DNA of 64,000 nt from Ditylenchus dipsaci (taxonomy: Eukaryota; Nematoda; Chromadorea; Rhabditida; Anguinidae): positions 518,413 to 582,412 of the forward strand of contig SADC01001185.1 of the NCBI GenBank assembly GCA_004194705.1, given 5' to 3'. Positions 11,601 through 23,600 of this stretch are shown in pieces; position 1 is the stretch's first letter, and each line of letters opens with the position of its first letter. Position numbers and translations under genes: made by a program. The notes below the pieces were generated by a model that was given only the letters and a program-made list of their open reading frames with translations, was not told the DNA's origin and made no database searches.

Positions 11601-14600
11601 TCAGCTAGCAGCCATTCATCTGGTTCACGTCCATTTATAGCATCATAAAGCCATAAATAATATCATAAATAATAATGCTCTGAAACAACAGGGCTTCTAA
11701 GAACCATAGATATGAAAAATCACCTATAGAGAAGTCGGAACAGGAGGGGGCTTGCAATCTTCTAAATCTGTTCTGGCTCGTCTAATTAGTTTTTTTCTGA
11801 CCTTCGCTTGTGGCATTGCATCATGTATTCCTAGTTCTTGCTTGATTTCGGACTTGCGCTAAGATCTGCCTGTCTGCTATAATAAGAAAAGTACAAGCCA
11901 AGAAGAAAAACAGCAATAAAACAATTACCATGGTAGTAGTCATAGCTAGATGTTTCTCTTCATTCCTGATAGCGGTGACGGCAATGTGAGACGGATACGA
12001 TTCACATCCGTGACCTGTCACCATCCTGAAATATATTTGTTAAAAGTCAAAACAACTCAAGCATCATAATTACTTCATGAAATACCCTTTCTCACTAAAC
12101 CATTCTCTCCCTTTGCAGCCAATTGATTTCTGATCACATTCCGCTAAGACTTTTCCTTCGTTGACACCTTTCAAATCACGATGCTTCGTGTACATTCTTC
12201 CTTGATGGATAAGCTTCCTTTTCCCTCTGTTTGAGAATGCATCATGAGGCTTAGCTAGTAGAGCTTCCATTTGTACAGCGTTCTGATAAAACAAATTAAG
12301 AGTAAGCTAATCAAGAGTATCTAAGAAACCAAAAAGAAAAAGCACTATATGCGAGCCTTTCGATCAGCTCTTATTTTGGGCAGGCGCGATTTGTCCTAAG
12401 GCGCGAAATGGGCGGGCGCGAAATGTCCTAGGGCGTGAAATGGGCGGGCGTGAAATGGGGCGGGCGCGAAATGTCCTAGGGCGCGAAATGGCTCAAGCGC
12501 GAAAAGGGCGAACCCCGTATGTGGGTGTGCGCATCTCAACTCCAAGCCCCCAAGCCCCTGCGCCCTCTTCGGGGTCGCAGGGGGCTTGGGGGGCTCGAGA
12601 GTTAGAGATGCGCGCACTCACTTACCTTAGACATGATTCCGAGCAAGACTTTTGATCAAAAACCGCATATAGAGTCTCTTTTTGCCACGGCCCATGTTAA
12701 AAAACATGGTAAGACACCCGAAAAATAAGATCCTCTAATTGCTTTTATTATTTTTCCCTGAAGGGGGGGAGGGGTTATTACCGAGTAGCGTCAAATTTTC
12801 TTCTCTAAAAAAAGCAAAAACTCAATTAAAAAACAGGATTTTTTAAATCGAGTTATGTTAAATGCTTTTTGCCTTTTTAGTAGGGTTGGCCTCCCTCCCG
12901 GTTGATTTGCAGGTATTTGTTTTTGCCTTTTTAGACAATTATTGCCTTTTTAGGCTTTTTGCCTTTTTAGACAATAAAAATTTAGTTTTATGAAAAACGA
13001 TCGGCAAAATCAGAATCCTCACGATATTTGGGACCAGATTGTAAAAACAGAACTGGCGAAAGACTTTAAAAATCAGGTTAAAAAAAGTGTCGGACCCTAG
13101 GTGGGAACGAACTCCTGACCTTAAATTTATGTTATGTAAATATATAGAGAGTCTACTGAATATTATTGTGTTTTCGACCTACTATTATCATCCCAGATGT
13201 CCATATTTATAAGACTTGTCGTTATTTAAGGATTCCAAACAGTGATGGCAATTTGAATCATTTTCGTAATTTGAATCTTTGCGGGAAAAAATGGCTGTGA
13301 TTCAAATTACGTTCAAATTTATTTGGTCAAAACAAATTTGAATCACTGCTAATTTGAATCATCGCTTTCAGTGATTCAAATTTATTTGTCTAATTTGAAT
13401 CACAGCTAATTTGATTCTCGACACGAAATCAATTATTTTGAAAAAAATTTTGTGTGAAATTCAAGGTGGCAAAGACCAGATGGCTCAGGACAGTGCTGGG
13501 AACTCGTCCTTGGCTCGTCCTTGATATTTTTACGGTCTTTCTCATCGAAAATGTCATTAAATTTCAGAATGTTTGATTCTAGATCTGCTTAAATATATAT
13601 TCTCTACAAGTTAATAAGATAACATTCCTGAATGCATAAAATTCATTAAGTTACACGAAAATGACACTAAAGTCTAAGACGAGTAAATGGACGAGTTTGA
13701 GACGAGTTGCTCGTCCTTAGACTTTTGACGTATTTTTTGTACAATTTAATGCGCTATCTGTGTTATGTTCTTTGCAATTTGTAGAGTAGAGCTTCCTTGA
13801 CGAATCCATACCAAAAGATTGAAAATACACAACATCATTGATGAAAAAATCTGTCAAATATGATGGACAAGGGAAGGACGAGGCAAGGACGAGTTCCCAG
13901 CGCTGCTCAGGACTAGAGCTGTGAAATGGAATATTATCGGGAATATTCCCAGAAAAACACCGATTATCACCTGGAATATCACCGAGAGAACAAAAATGGT
14001 GATAATCTTTTGCTAATAAAATGATTGTGTCTGAACCACCCCACACCACCCAAAACACCCAAAACCACATAATTCACCCAAAACTACCCAAATACTTCGA
14101 GCCACCGGGAAACCGCAAGTGTTGGTACTCAGGTAATGTCCTCAGGCAGCTCAAGCAGCTCTTTCTGGGTGGTGCTACTTCGGGTGTGTACTCATGTAGT
14201 GGTATCCTGGGGCGTTAATCGAATTGATCCATACCGAATCGGCTCACACACGAATCGGTCGGCTCTAGGTCAATTGATCAACGGTCAATTGATCTACGGT
14301 CAATTGATCTACGGTCAATTGATCTACGGTCAATTGATCAACAGGTCAATTGACCTACAGGTCAATTTATCTACAAATTAATTTAAACTAGCATTTTATG
14401 TTTTTATTGTCTTTCGGCAACAGTACACTCTCGATAGACCGCCACCTCTAAAGACGCTGGTTTGCTGGTGGTTTATCGAGGGTGCCATTTCCTGTAAATG
14501 TCGTGTACCTGACTAAATCGGGTAACCATAATGTGACGGTTTATCGAGAGTGGACTTTATTTGATTTTCTTTCGATTTTTTTCTAGCTCTTATGGAAATG

Positions 14601-17600
14601 TTATGCTGTTCCCATATTATTTTGCGCGACAATAGTTGAGTCGCCATAACCTGGAATTTTTTTAAATGATCGAAAATCTCAATCTTAGATATGTTGTGTA
14701 ATGTTATCGGATGTTCAAAATCTATTTTTTCAGAGTACTTCTGCGTCTGAAGAAGCTTCTTGAAGAATGAAGCTGAATCCTTGGTCTCCTCACCGGCTCG
14801 CAAGTCTCGCAAATTCCATTCCAATGCTCCGTCTCACACTAAGAGCAAGATCGTGTCGGCGCCTCTCTCCAAGGATCTTCGCAACAAGCATGGAGTTCGC
14901 TCTGTTCCTACTCGGTCAGTTGCTGTAGATCTGTATCCTAATTCGATCACATTGTTTTTCAGAACTGATGATGAAGTCATTGTCACGCGTGGACACGCGC
15001 GGACACGCGTGACCGATTGATGCTTCGGACATCTCTATTACCAAGCTGATGTTGGACAAGGACCGCCGTGCAATGCTTGAGCGCAAGGCTGCTGATCGTG
15101 CCCGAGTCACTGGAGCTCTCAAGGAAAAGGACACCGAAGAGACTATCGACAAATAAAAATATCCGGCGCTACCGGAGTACCCCCCCCCCTCCCCAAATGA
15201 AATTTTTTTAAAAGTGTTTCCAAACACCCTATATCGACCTAAAATTGCCTCAAAAGCTCGAAAAAAGGCATTATTTTTGTGTTCTAGTCAATAAAAAATT
15301 GAGTTTTGGGACCACCCAAATATACCTATTTTGACCATTTTTTAATTGGATTTAGGGCCATATTAGGGTGGAAAGAACCAAAAAAGGGCCAATTTAGTGT
15401 GAAAAGGAAGATGTTGAACGTAGTTTTGTTGACTGGGGCCTACCGCATAAATAAACTCTGGTATGCATACATTTTTATGCATCCAGAGTCACTTTCGAGT
15501 GATTTGCGTCTAAGGTATGTGGGTGTGCGCATCTCAACCCCAGGCAACCAAGCCTTCTACGCTCCCGAAGGGGCTTGGTCGGTTAGAGATGCGCGCCCTC
15601 ACTTACATTAGACATAATTCCGAGCTAGACTCTTGTACAAAAATGCATTTAGAGGCTCTTTTTGCCCAGCTCCAGTGACCAAAACATGCCATAACAGGCA
15701 AATGGTTGAAATTTCAAAATGTCAAAAACTCAGTTTTTTATTAACCAGAACTCAAAAATACTGTCTTTTGTGAACTCCTGAGGTGATTTTAGGTCGATAT
15801 AGGGTGTTGGAAACACTTTAAAAAAGTTCCATTTGGGGGGGGGATATACTCCGGTAGGGTCAAATATCCTTATATTCCATTTGCGCTTTGCTGTTCCTTC
15901 TTTGGTGTTATTGTTGTTGGATTAAAGCGCGGTGATGTGTTTCGGTATATTTTTCGAAAACTTTATTAAAAACTCAAAAATTTGCTTATCTTTGAGGTGA
16001 GTGATAACTTATTTTAATGCCCTGAATGTAAGGAAACTTTTGCGGATAAGTTCACCTAAAACCGATAAGAATGAAATCCGTTACAGACGTGGGTTACTTG
16101 GAGTTACATGTATAGAAATATCAGTCAATTTTCGAATTTTTTGATTTGGCGCAAACATCGTAAAGTGATTATGATTTTGAATTTTAAGGGGCTGTGGTGG
16201 ACGACCACTTGATTTCATTGATTCAGACTGAAAAATTTCAATTCCCGCAAAACTTTTATTTGGAGTAGTTTTGGATGGTTTCGGGTGGTTTTGGTTGGTT
16301 TTGGGTGTGTTGGGTGCTTTTGGCCATTTTGGATGTTTTGGGTGGCTTGAGGTGGTTTTGAGTGGTTTGGGGTGGTTCGGACACAATCTAAAAATTTTCG
16401 AAAAAACAACAGGGGGACCAAGGCAATCATTAAATGAAAATATTCTTGAATGAAAAAACAACAGGGGGACCAAGACAGTCTTAAGCTAAGTACCCAATGG
16501 GAGCCGCACCTCCGCACTCCGCACTCCCGCGCAAATCTTCACTCCCGCGGTGCGGCACCAGCGTGTACACAATCAGGCGACACATTTTTGGAGCCGCACT
16601 CCCGCGCTCTTCATTCGGAGTGCGGCGCATCATCCTTGTTTCATTTTCTTTTGCTGTTTTCCTTGAAACTTTTTATCGCACCTGTTTCATGCAAGAATCT
16701 TTACTCAGAATCTGTTCTGCTATGTATTGCGGAGCTTGTGTTGTACGCTTTTTACCTTGATATTTTTAGGCTGCTTTCAGAAGTGTCGATTTCCCAAGCT
16801 GCTGTAATGGAACCTGTTACTACGATGAAACCTGCTACCACGATGGTATCTGCTACTGGCGGTATCTCCTACTGGCGGTACTATTTCCAAGGTGATGTTG
16901 AAATTTGCAGTGTGTTGTTATTAGTGCTTATTTTTGCAGAAAACCAGGAAACAAGAGAAAGAAGAGCGTGCGAGTCAGCTTATTGCTCTGGTGCGAGATG
17001 AGCCTATTCTCTACAACATGTCCAATGCCGACTAAAAGAACAACTCACGCAAGGTGCTTGTCTGGGGAGGTATCGCGACGAAATATGGCTTCAAAGGTGA
17101 GATTTTTTTACAGTCCTGGTCGAGAACCTATGTTTAAGCAGAATTTGTTTTCAGATGGAAAGGAGGCAATGTCGGTATGGAAGAATCTGCGCTCATCGTA
17201 CAAGAAAAAGAAAGACAAGAAGCTACCGAGTGGAAGTGCTTCCGAGCCCGAGAAACAGAAGTGGGTACACTATGCAGAAATGAATTTCTTGAAGAACCAC
17301 ATCGAAGATCGCATCGCCCAGTCGTCTACTCTTGTTCAGTGTTCGGAACTTGTCATCGATGAGGAGGGAGAGAATCAATGTAAGGATAATTGTGAAGTGG
17401 AATTTTGTTCTTTTTACGTTTTTTTTAGTTTTCAGCGACGTCCAAGCGTGAGTCTCAGTCCAGGCGTCTATCGCAATCCAGTCCCGTTGTGCGGAAAAAA
17501 GAAGCGCGTAATGGATGAGTTTGAATCGAAGATGCTAGAGCTGGTGGAGAAGGAAGAAATCTGCACCTTGGCTCGAGATGTCGATGAGAAGATGAAGAAA

Positions 17601-20600
17601 ATATCTGGTGCTCGGCATGCGCGGATAAAGATGGCTTTCGAGCGGGCTGTTCGCGAGCAAATTTATCAAGTGGATGAGTATTTGCTCGATAATCAGTAGT
17701 TTTTTTGTCGGGGTTGTTGTCAGTTGGTTACTCAAAATAAAAAGTTATGTTGAAAAACGCTTGTGTTACTTGTTGTGATTCTATGCACATATGTTATGTG
17801 TTGTTAGTGGTAATGGATTGAAACAATTTTGCTAATTTAGAATCTTGCGTTCAAAACTAGCTTTGCTTGTGCTACTCCGCAGACGCAAGAGGCAGAAGAA
17901 AGGAAGGAGGTACTGGGTGCACCCGCTATGGAGAAATCGACCGGAGCTTGGTGCTTATTTTGCTCTGCTGCCGCAGTTGAAAGTCAATCCAGATAAGTTC
18001 TTCGACTACATGAGAATGAATCCTGAAGTTTTCGCAACTCTACTGCGGGTTCTTAATGAAAGGTATTTTTGTTCGTAATCCAGTCCTTGAATAACTTTGC
18101 AAACTTTCAGGTTGACAAAGTACTCGATTCGGACTCCGATCTGTGCCGAAGAAAGACTGATGCTCACAATTCGCTATCTGGCCACAGGTGAGAGCTACCG
18201 TTCGTTGTCTTTCCAATTTCGAATGGGGTGTATGACAGTTTGCCGAATCATCTCTGATACTTGCTCGGCTATCTACGAAGTTCTTCATCAATATTATCTC
18301 GCTATGCCGAAGACAGCGGAGGAGTGGCATCAGGTTGCTCTTCGGTTCTGGGAAAAATCAAACATTCCAAACACTCTAGGTATTGATTCAGTCCCGTTTC
18401 TTTATCGTTGAGTTTAACATCTCAGGTGCGATCGACGGGAAGCATATTTTGATTCGGAAACCGCCTGGAAGTGGAACAAATTTTTTCAACTACAAAGGCA
18501 GAACATCGACAGTCCTAATGGCAATCTGCGACGCGGACTACAATTACATCTACGCTTCCTACGGCCACTACGGACACATGAGCGATGGGGGTAACATGTT
18601 TATTACGTCTTTTTTTGTGCCATGTATAATCTGTCTTGTATCTATGCATTTATGACAAGAGCGATTTCAAGAGGAGGCTGCGAACGGGCGACTTCAAGAT
18701 TCCTGTCGATTGCAACTTTCCAGGGACATCGACGCAAGCGCCTTTCTTTTTCATTGGGGATGGTGCCTTTCCACTATCGCGGCGAATGATGAAGCCATTT
18801 TCTGGCAATGATCTGTCATACGAGCAAATGATCTTCAATTACCGGTTGGGATGACTCGTAAAACATACATCTTTGCTATTTATCATTTGTTTGCAGGCTC
18901 TCTCGCGCTAGGCGTATGATTGAAAACTTCTTTGGTATTCTGGCAGCCAAGTGGAGAACACTTCTCAAGCCTATGGAGCAGGAGGTGACTAATTCGGATC
19001 TGATGGTCAAGGCAATTCTTGTTCTTCACAACTTCCTCATAAGGCACTCTACGACAAACAGGCCCAGAAATAATATTACGCATCAAACTTTATATTAAAC
19101 GCTTTGTTTTCTAGATCTCGCTGACGTTGGAGAAGAGGACAATGGTGCATGGAGAAGGTACATCGAGCCAATGGAGTCAGTCACTTTGGCTTCTGGAGCA
19201 CGGTCTGTCGTCACCGAAGATAGAAGAGAAGTTCGCCGGCTGCTCATGGAGTTTTTCATCAGCAATGCAGGAAGGCTCAATTTTCAAGATCGTATGATTG
19301 GTTTAATCTAGTTGTTGTACCTGTAGTAATGTTTATCGTAGACTTTCATATTGCGCTATTATGAATAAAATGTCGGCGGTAGAATAGATTGGTGTCGAGT
19401 TTTTGGGACATATTGTTTATTGTGTTAGGATTGATATACCAGTAACGCGCTGGTAACGCGCAGTAACGCGCATTGATAATTCAAAAAATAGTACAGGGCA
19501 GAGAGAACATGGTACAGGGTAGAATTATGAAAATCGAGGTTTTCCGGGATCCGAGCTTATTTTGGACCAAAATCCCAACCCGAAACCCGCCCTCAGCAAC
19601 GTGGAAAACCCAGACCCCGACCCGGAAATTTTTGGCAAAAAAGCCTGACCCGAAACCCGCCCTGAAGCACAATAGTCAGCTCTGGTAAGTCAAGAAATTT
19701 ATACATTTTGAGCGGCTATAAGTTTTTTCTAGGATGAATTCCGAAATTCTATGAATGTCAATCAACTCAGAAAAAGAAATACATTTTTTGGCATATATCA
19801 CGTGGGAAAAAATATCCGGCTAAATTCTGAAAATGCAAAAAAATGCATTAAAAAATTGAGTGCGGCGGTGCGGATTTGCACCGCACTCGAACTCCTCACT
19901 TTCTCACTCCCGCGCCGAGGAGGCAAAACCTCATTGGGTACAGTCGAGTGCCGCACTGCGGTGGTGCCGCTCTTAGTGCGGGAGTGCGTAGGTGCGGATC
20001 CAGTGTGTACTCAATGAGCTCTGCACCCTCAGATCTGCACCCTCACCCCCTCATTGTGTAAGCACCTTTAGAATGAAAAAAAAGGACGAAACGTTTCGTC
20101 CTTTTTTTTCATTTGAAAAAAAAGTGCTGAAACGATAACGCGCCTATTTTTCAACCTCTAAAAATCGAAAAATTTTGAGGTCGATTTTGAGATTTTTGGG
20201 TGCTCAACCAAAATCTGAAAAGTGTAATCAGGTAAACTCGCGGCAACTAAGAAAACGCAAAAAACAGATTTGCGAAATGTTCGCTCTAGGCTGAGATATA
20301 AGGTCCGTAGGGTGGGGACTTATTAGAGAGTGGTGACTTATTAGCAGTGAGCAGTGTTAAAATTTCACTTACAATTACATTCGCATAATCGAAATGATTA
20401 ATCAAATAAAATCAATAAAAATTGTTGTTTTCAATTGATTAATCAAAATTAATTAATTGAAACAGGTGGTTTCAATTGATTAATCAAATGGAATTGAAAA
20501 AAGTCGTGGTTTCAATTGATTAATCAACCGAAATTTAAAGAACTCGTGATTTCAATCAATTAATCAAAATTAATCAATTGAACCTGTGATTACAAGTTAT

Positions 20601-23600
20601 TAATCAAATGTAATTGATTGAACTTATGGTTTCATTTACATAATCAAATCATATTAATTGAGTTAATGATTTCAATTACATAATCAAATCTATTTATTTG
20701 AAGTCTTAGTTGCATTTTAATAACTAAATGTAAATGAAATTGAATTTATTGCATATGATTTGCCAGAATCGCAGAGAAGCAAGTGAAATTAAGCTGTTGA
20801 TTATCATAAATCAGCTGCGTTGCTCATGACCTTGGTAATGGGTATACCTACGACCGGATACACATTATGAACGGATACAACGACCGGATACAATTACGAC
20901 CGGATACAACGGCCGGATACAACGGCCGGATACACTTTCCCATTTGATTTTGTAAAAAATCAAAAATATCAAAAAAAGTTTTGTAAATGAATCTTGGACA
21001 TCTAATTTATTTAAAAAAAAACAACAAATTATCAACCATACAATAAATCAATAAATTTAAAATAGTTCAAACAAATTTTTAAAGGTCGGATTCTTAGGGG
21101 AGGGGGAGGTATTCGCTATTAGCGCCGAAATTTGTTTTTTTAATTTAGATTTTTAGTCATTTTTCAAAAAAATTTAAAAGTGTATCCGGTCGTTGTATCC
21201 GTTCATAATGTGTATCCGGTCGTAGGTATACCCATTACCAAGGTCATGAGCAACGCAGCTGATTTATGATAATCAACAGCTTAATTTCACTTGCTTCTCT
21301 GCGATTCTGGGCAAATCATATGCAATAAATTCAATTTCATTTACATTTAGTTATTAAAATGCAACTAAGACTTCAAATAAATAGATTTGATTATGTAATT
21401 GAAATCATTAACTCAATTAATATGATTTGATTATGTAAATGAAACCATAAGTTCAATCAATTACATTTGATTAATCACTTGTAATCACAGGTTCAATTGA
21501 TTAATTTTGATTAATTGATTGAAATCACGAGTTCTTTAAATTTCGGTTGATTAATCAATTGAAACCACGACTTTTTCAATTCCATTTGATTAATCAATTG
21601 AAACCACGACTTTTTTCAATTCCATTTGATTAATCAATTGGAACCACTACTTCTTTCGGTTTGATTTGATTATGTAATTGATAACCATGCTCGCCTTTTT
21701 TGGTTACATTCTTAGCTAGTCGTAGCTACCCGTTTTTCACGTACACAAGCGATGCTGGTTGCTTAAATATCACTTTTGGGTGAAAAGCTCGTGAAAAATC
21801 AATTGTATAATGCATTCAATTGATTAATCATAACATCACTGCTTATTAGAGGGTGGGGACTCCCCACTGGGGAGTTAATACAGTAAATACGGTATAGCTA
21901 ATTTGAATCTTGACAAAAGCGCGAAACCACGTTTTTAATTTGAATCATTGATTCAAATTGCCAACACTGATTCCAAATCTTGTTTTTGTTTGAAGTTTTT
22001 AGTCAACATCTTATTTTTTGGCAGCTAAAGAGCGATAAGCACTAAATAAAATAGCAAATTTGGGGAAAATATCCAAAAATGTCCTTATTTTGAGCAAATG
22101 TCCTTATCCTGGAAAAAGAAATCTGGTCTTTGCAAAAAATCACCTGAATTATAACCAGTAAACTGAGTTACAAACTGAGAGGTAACCTGCCCGGAAGCAG
22201 TCTTCAATAATTGGATCAAAAACAATACCAAAAGCACGGTTTGAATTGGAGGATGTCGCATAATCTTTATCAATATGTCAACTTGTTCCTACCTACTTAT
22301 ATCGGGAGTATGTTATAACGAGGTTCCACTGTAGAATGTTTATTACACCCTGTTAACCAATGTTTGAGCTTAAAAATTAATAAAAAAAATTGAGGATGTT
22401 TGCAAACCAGAGGCATGCAATCAAATGACAGCCACTGAACAATGGGTAATCAACTTTTTTTTTTTGATCTCATTCGCCTTATTTCCAGATCTTTCTTTGT
22501 GCCGCTCACAGAAATCCCAAAGAGGTATAATTTTTTAGAATGGCTGATTTTACCTTATTATTTCTAAAAGGCAGCTACTCTTTTTACGCTTAATTTGCCC
22601 TTTCATTTGCAGTGCTCAGCCATAGACTACACCAGACACACACTTGACGGAGCAGCCTGTCTTCTCAACAGCAATCGCTATTTCTCCAGTCGTATTAGCA
22701 TAAAAGAATCTTCCATTGCTAAAATCGGCTCAGGTTTCACTACCTTAGAAAACAAAAACTGGTTTAGAAAAATGCCTATTCCAAATTTGGATTTTAAAGT
22801 ACTACAGTCAAACCTCATTATAACATACCCCTTGGGCCCACCCTATAGGGTCCTGGGCCTAGGGTATACAGGGTGGGCCAATTTTTTTGGAACACTTTAA
22901 ACGATCATAACTTTTTTCTATGATGGAATTTCGAAATTCTGTAAACGCCATTCGACTCAGAATCAAAAAACAATTTTTTTGGTGCATGGAGCTCGAAAAA
23001 AATTTTTGGTCAAAATTTTCGAATTTGCCTTGGTACCCCCTGTGTTCTAAAAACGTCGATTTTTTGCCACTGCTTGTTGTTGTTGTTGTGCAAAAAATCG
23101 ACGTTTTTAGAACACAGAGGGGACCAAGGCAAATTCGAAAATTTTGACCAAAAATTTTTTTTCGAGCTCCATGCACCAAAAAATTGTTTTTTGATTCTGA
23201 GTCGAATGGCGTTTACAGAATTTCGAAATTCCATCATAGAAAAAAGTTATGATCGTTTAAAGTGTTCCGAAAAAATTGGCCCACCCTGTATTATATCGAG
23301 TGGTATATTATATCGGGAGCATGTTATAACGAGGTTCCACTGTAGAATGTTATTACACCCTGTACATTGTGTTTATGGGTTACTTCGTCCATTAAATCCG
23401 TCAATGAATTAAACAAGAGCTTAAACTAAGTTTCAATTGATAACCAGTAGACATATTTGCGAATTCGGAACATCAGAAAACATAATACTAAAAGCCAAAT
23501 TTTGAAACAGGGTACTTTTTCGACCACTCTATATCAGTTTTCCAAATTTCCAATATTCAGTCTGCCGCCGGGTGTACCGCATTTTCTCCCACGCATACTT

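Larger units (their letters stand above)
9340..12700 (+). mobile_element. Foldback-module element, split by two insertions
   Basis: 9340-9720 reads as the left half of a dispersed element (AGGGCTGTATTGGG, hairpin CTCTGGTATGCATG/CATCCAGAGTC, then GTCTAAGG) and continues at 12517 (GTATGTGGGTGTGCGCATCTC) to about 12700. The MITE 9721-9976 and the MULE 9983-12516 interrupt it. Uninterrupted relatives are at 15450, 51480 and 61020. Confidence 0.75.
16484..20060 (+). mobile_element. PIF/Harbinger-type element with GC-rich array ends
   Basis: Left end 16491-16625 has ACCCAATGGGAGCCGCAC followed by repeats of CCGCACTCCCGC. Right end 19858-20050 has the same words inverted (GCGGGAGTGCG, GGTGCGGA) and closes with CTCATTGTGTAAGC. 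The interior carries a MADF-domain gene (16941-17699) and a Harbinger DDE transposase (17845-19310), the usual gene pair of this superfamily. Exact ends and TSD could not be fixed. Confidence 0.7.
20150..21895. mobile_element. ACCGTATTTTCTCTAATA-family MITE split by a hAT element
   Basis: 20150-20344 carries the body of the family in reverse (GGGTGCTCAACCAAAATCTG, then GGACTTATTAGAG) and 21842-21895 carries the end (CTTATTAGAGGGTGGGG ... AAATACGGTA). 20345-21841 is inserted between. Confidence 0.75.

Noticed and set aside
14760..15020. RPL26 exon read as an intact 86-residue protein
   Set aside because: It depends on a non-ATG start and reads through the intron; the natural ATG at 14767 is out of frame with the conserved block.
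22085..22273. Short open frame with a signal-peptide-like start (minus), similar to one at 54094-54276
   Set aside because: The similarity follows a shared degenerate repeat, and the second copy lacks the hydrophobic leader; too short and unsupported to call a secreted protein.
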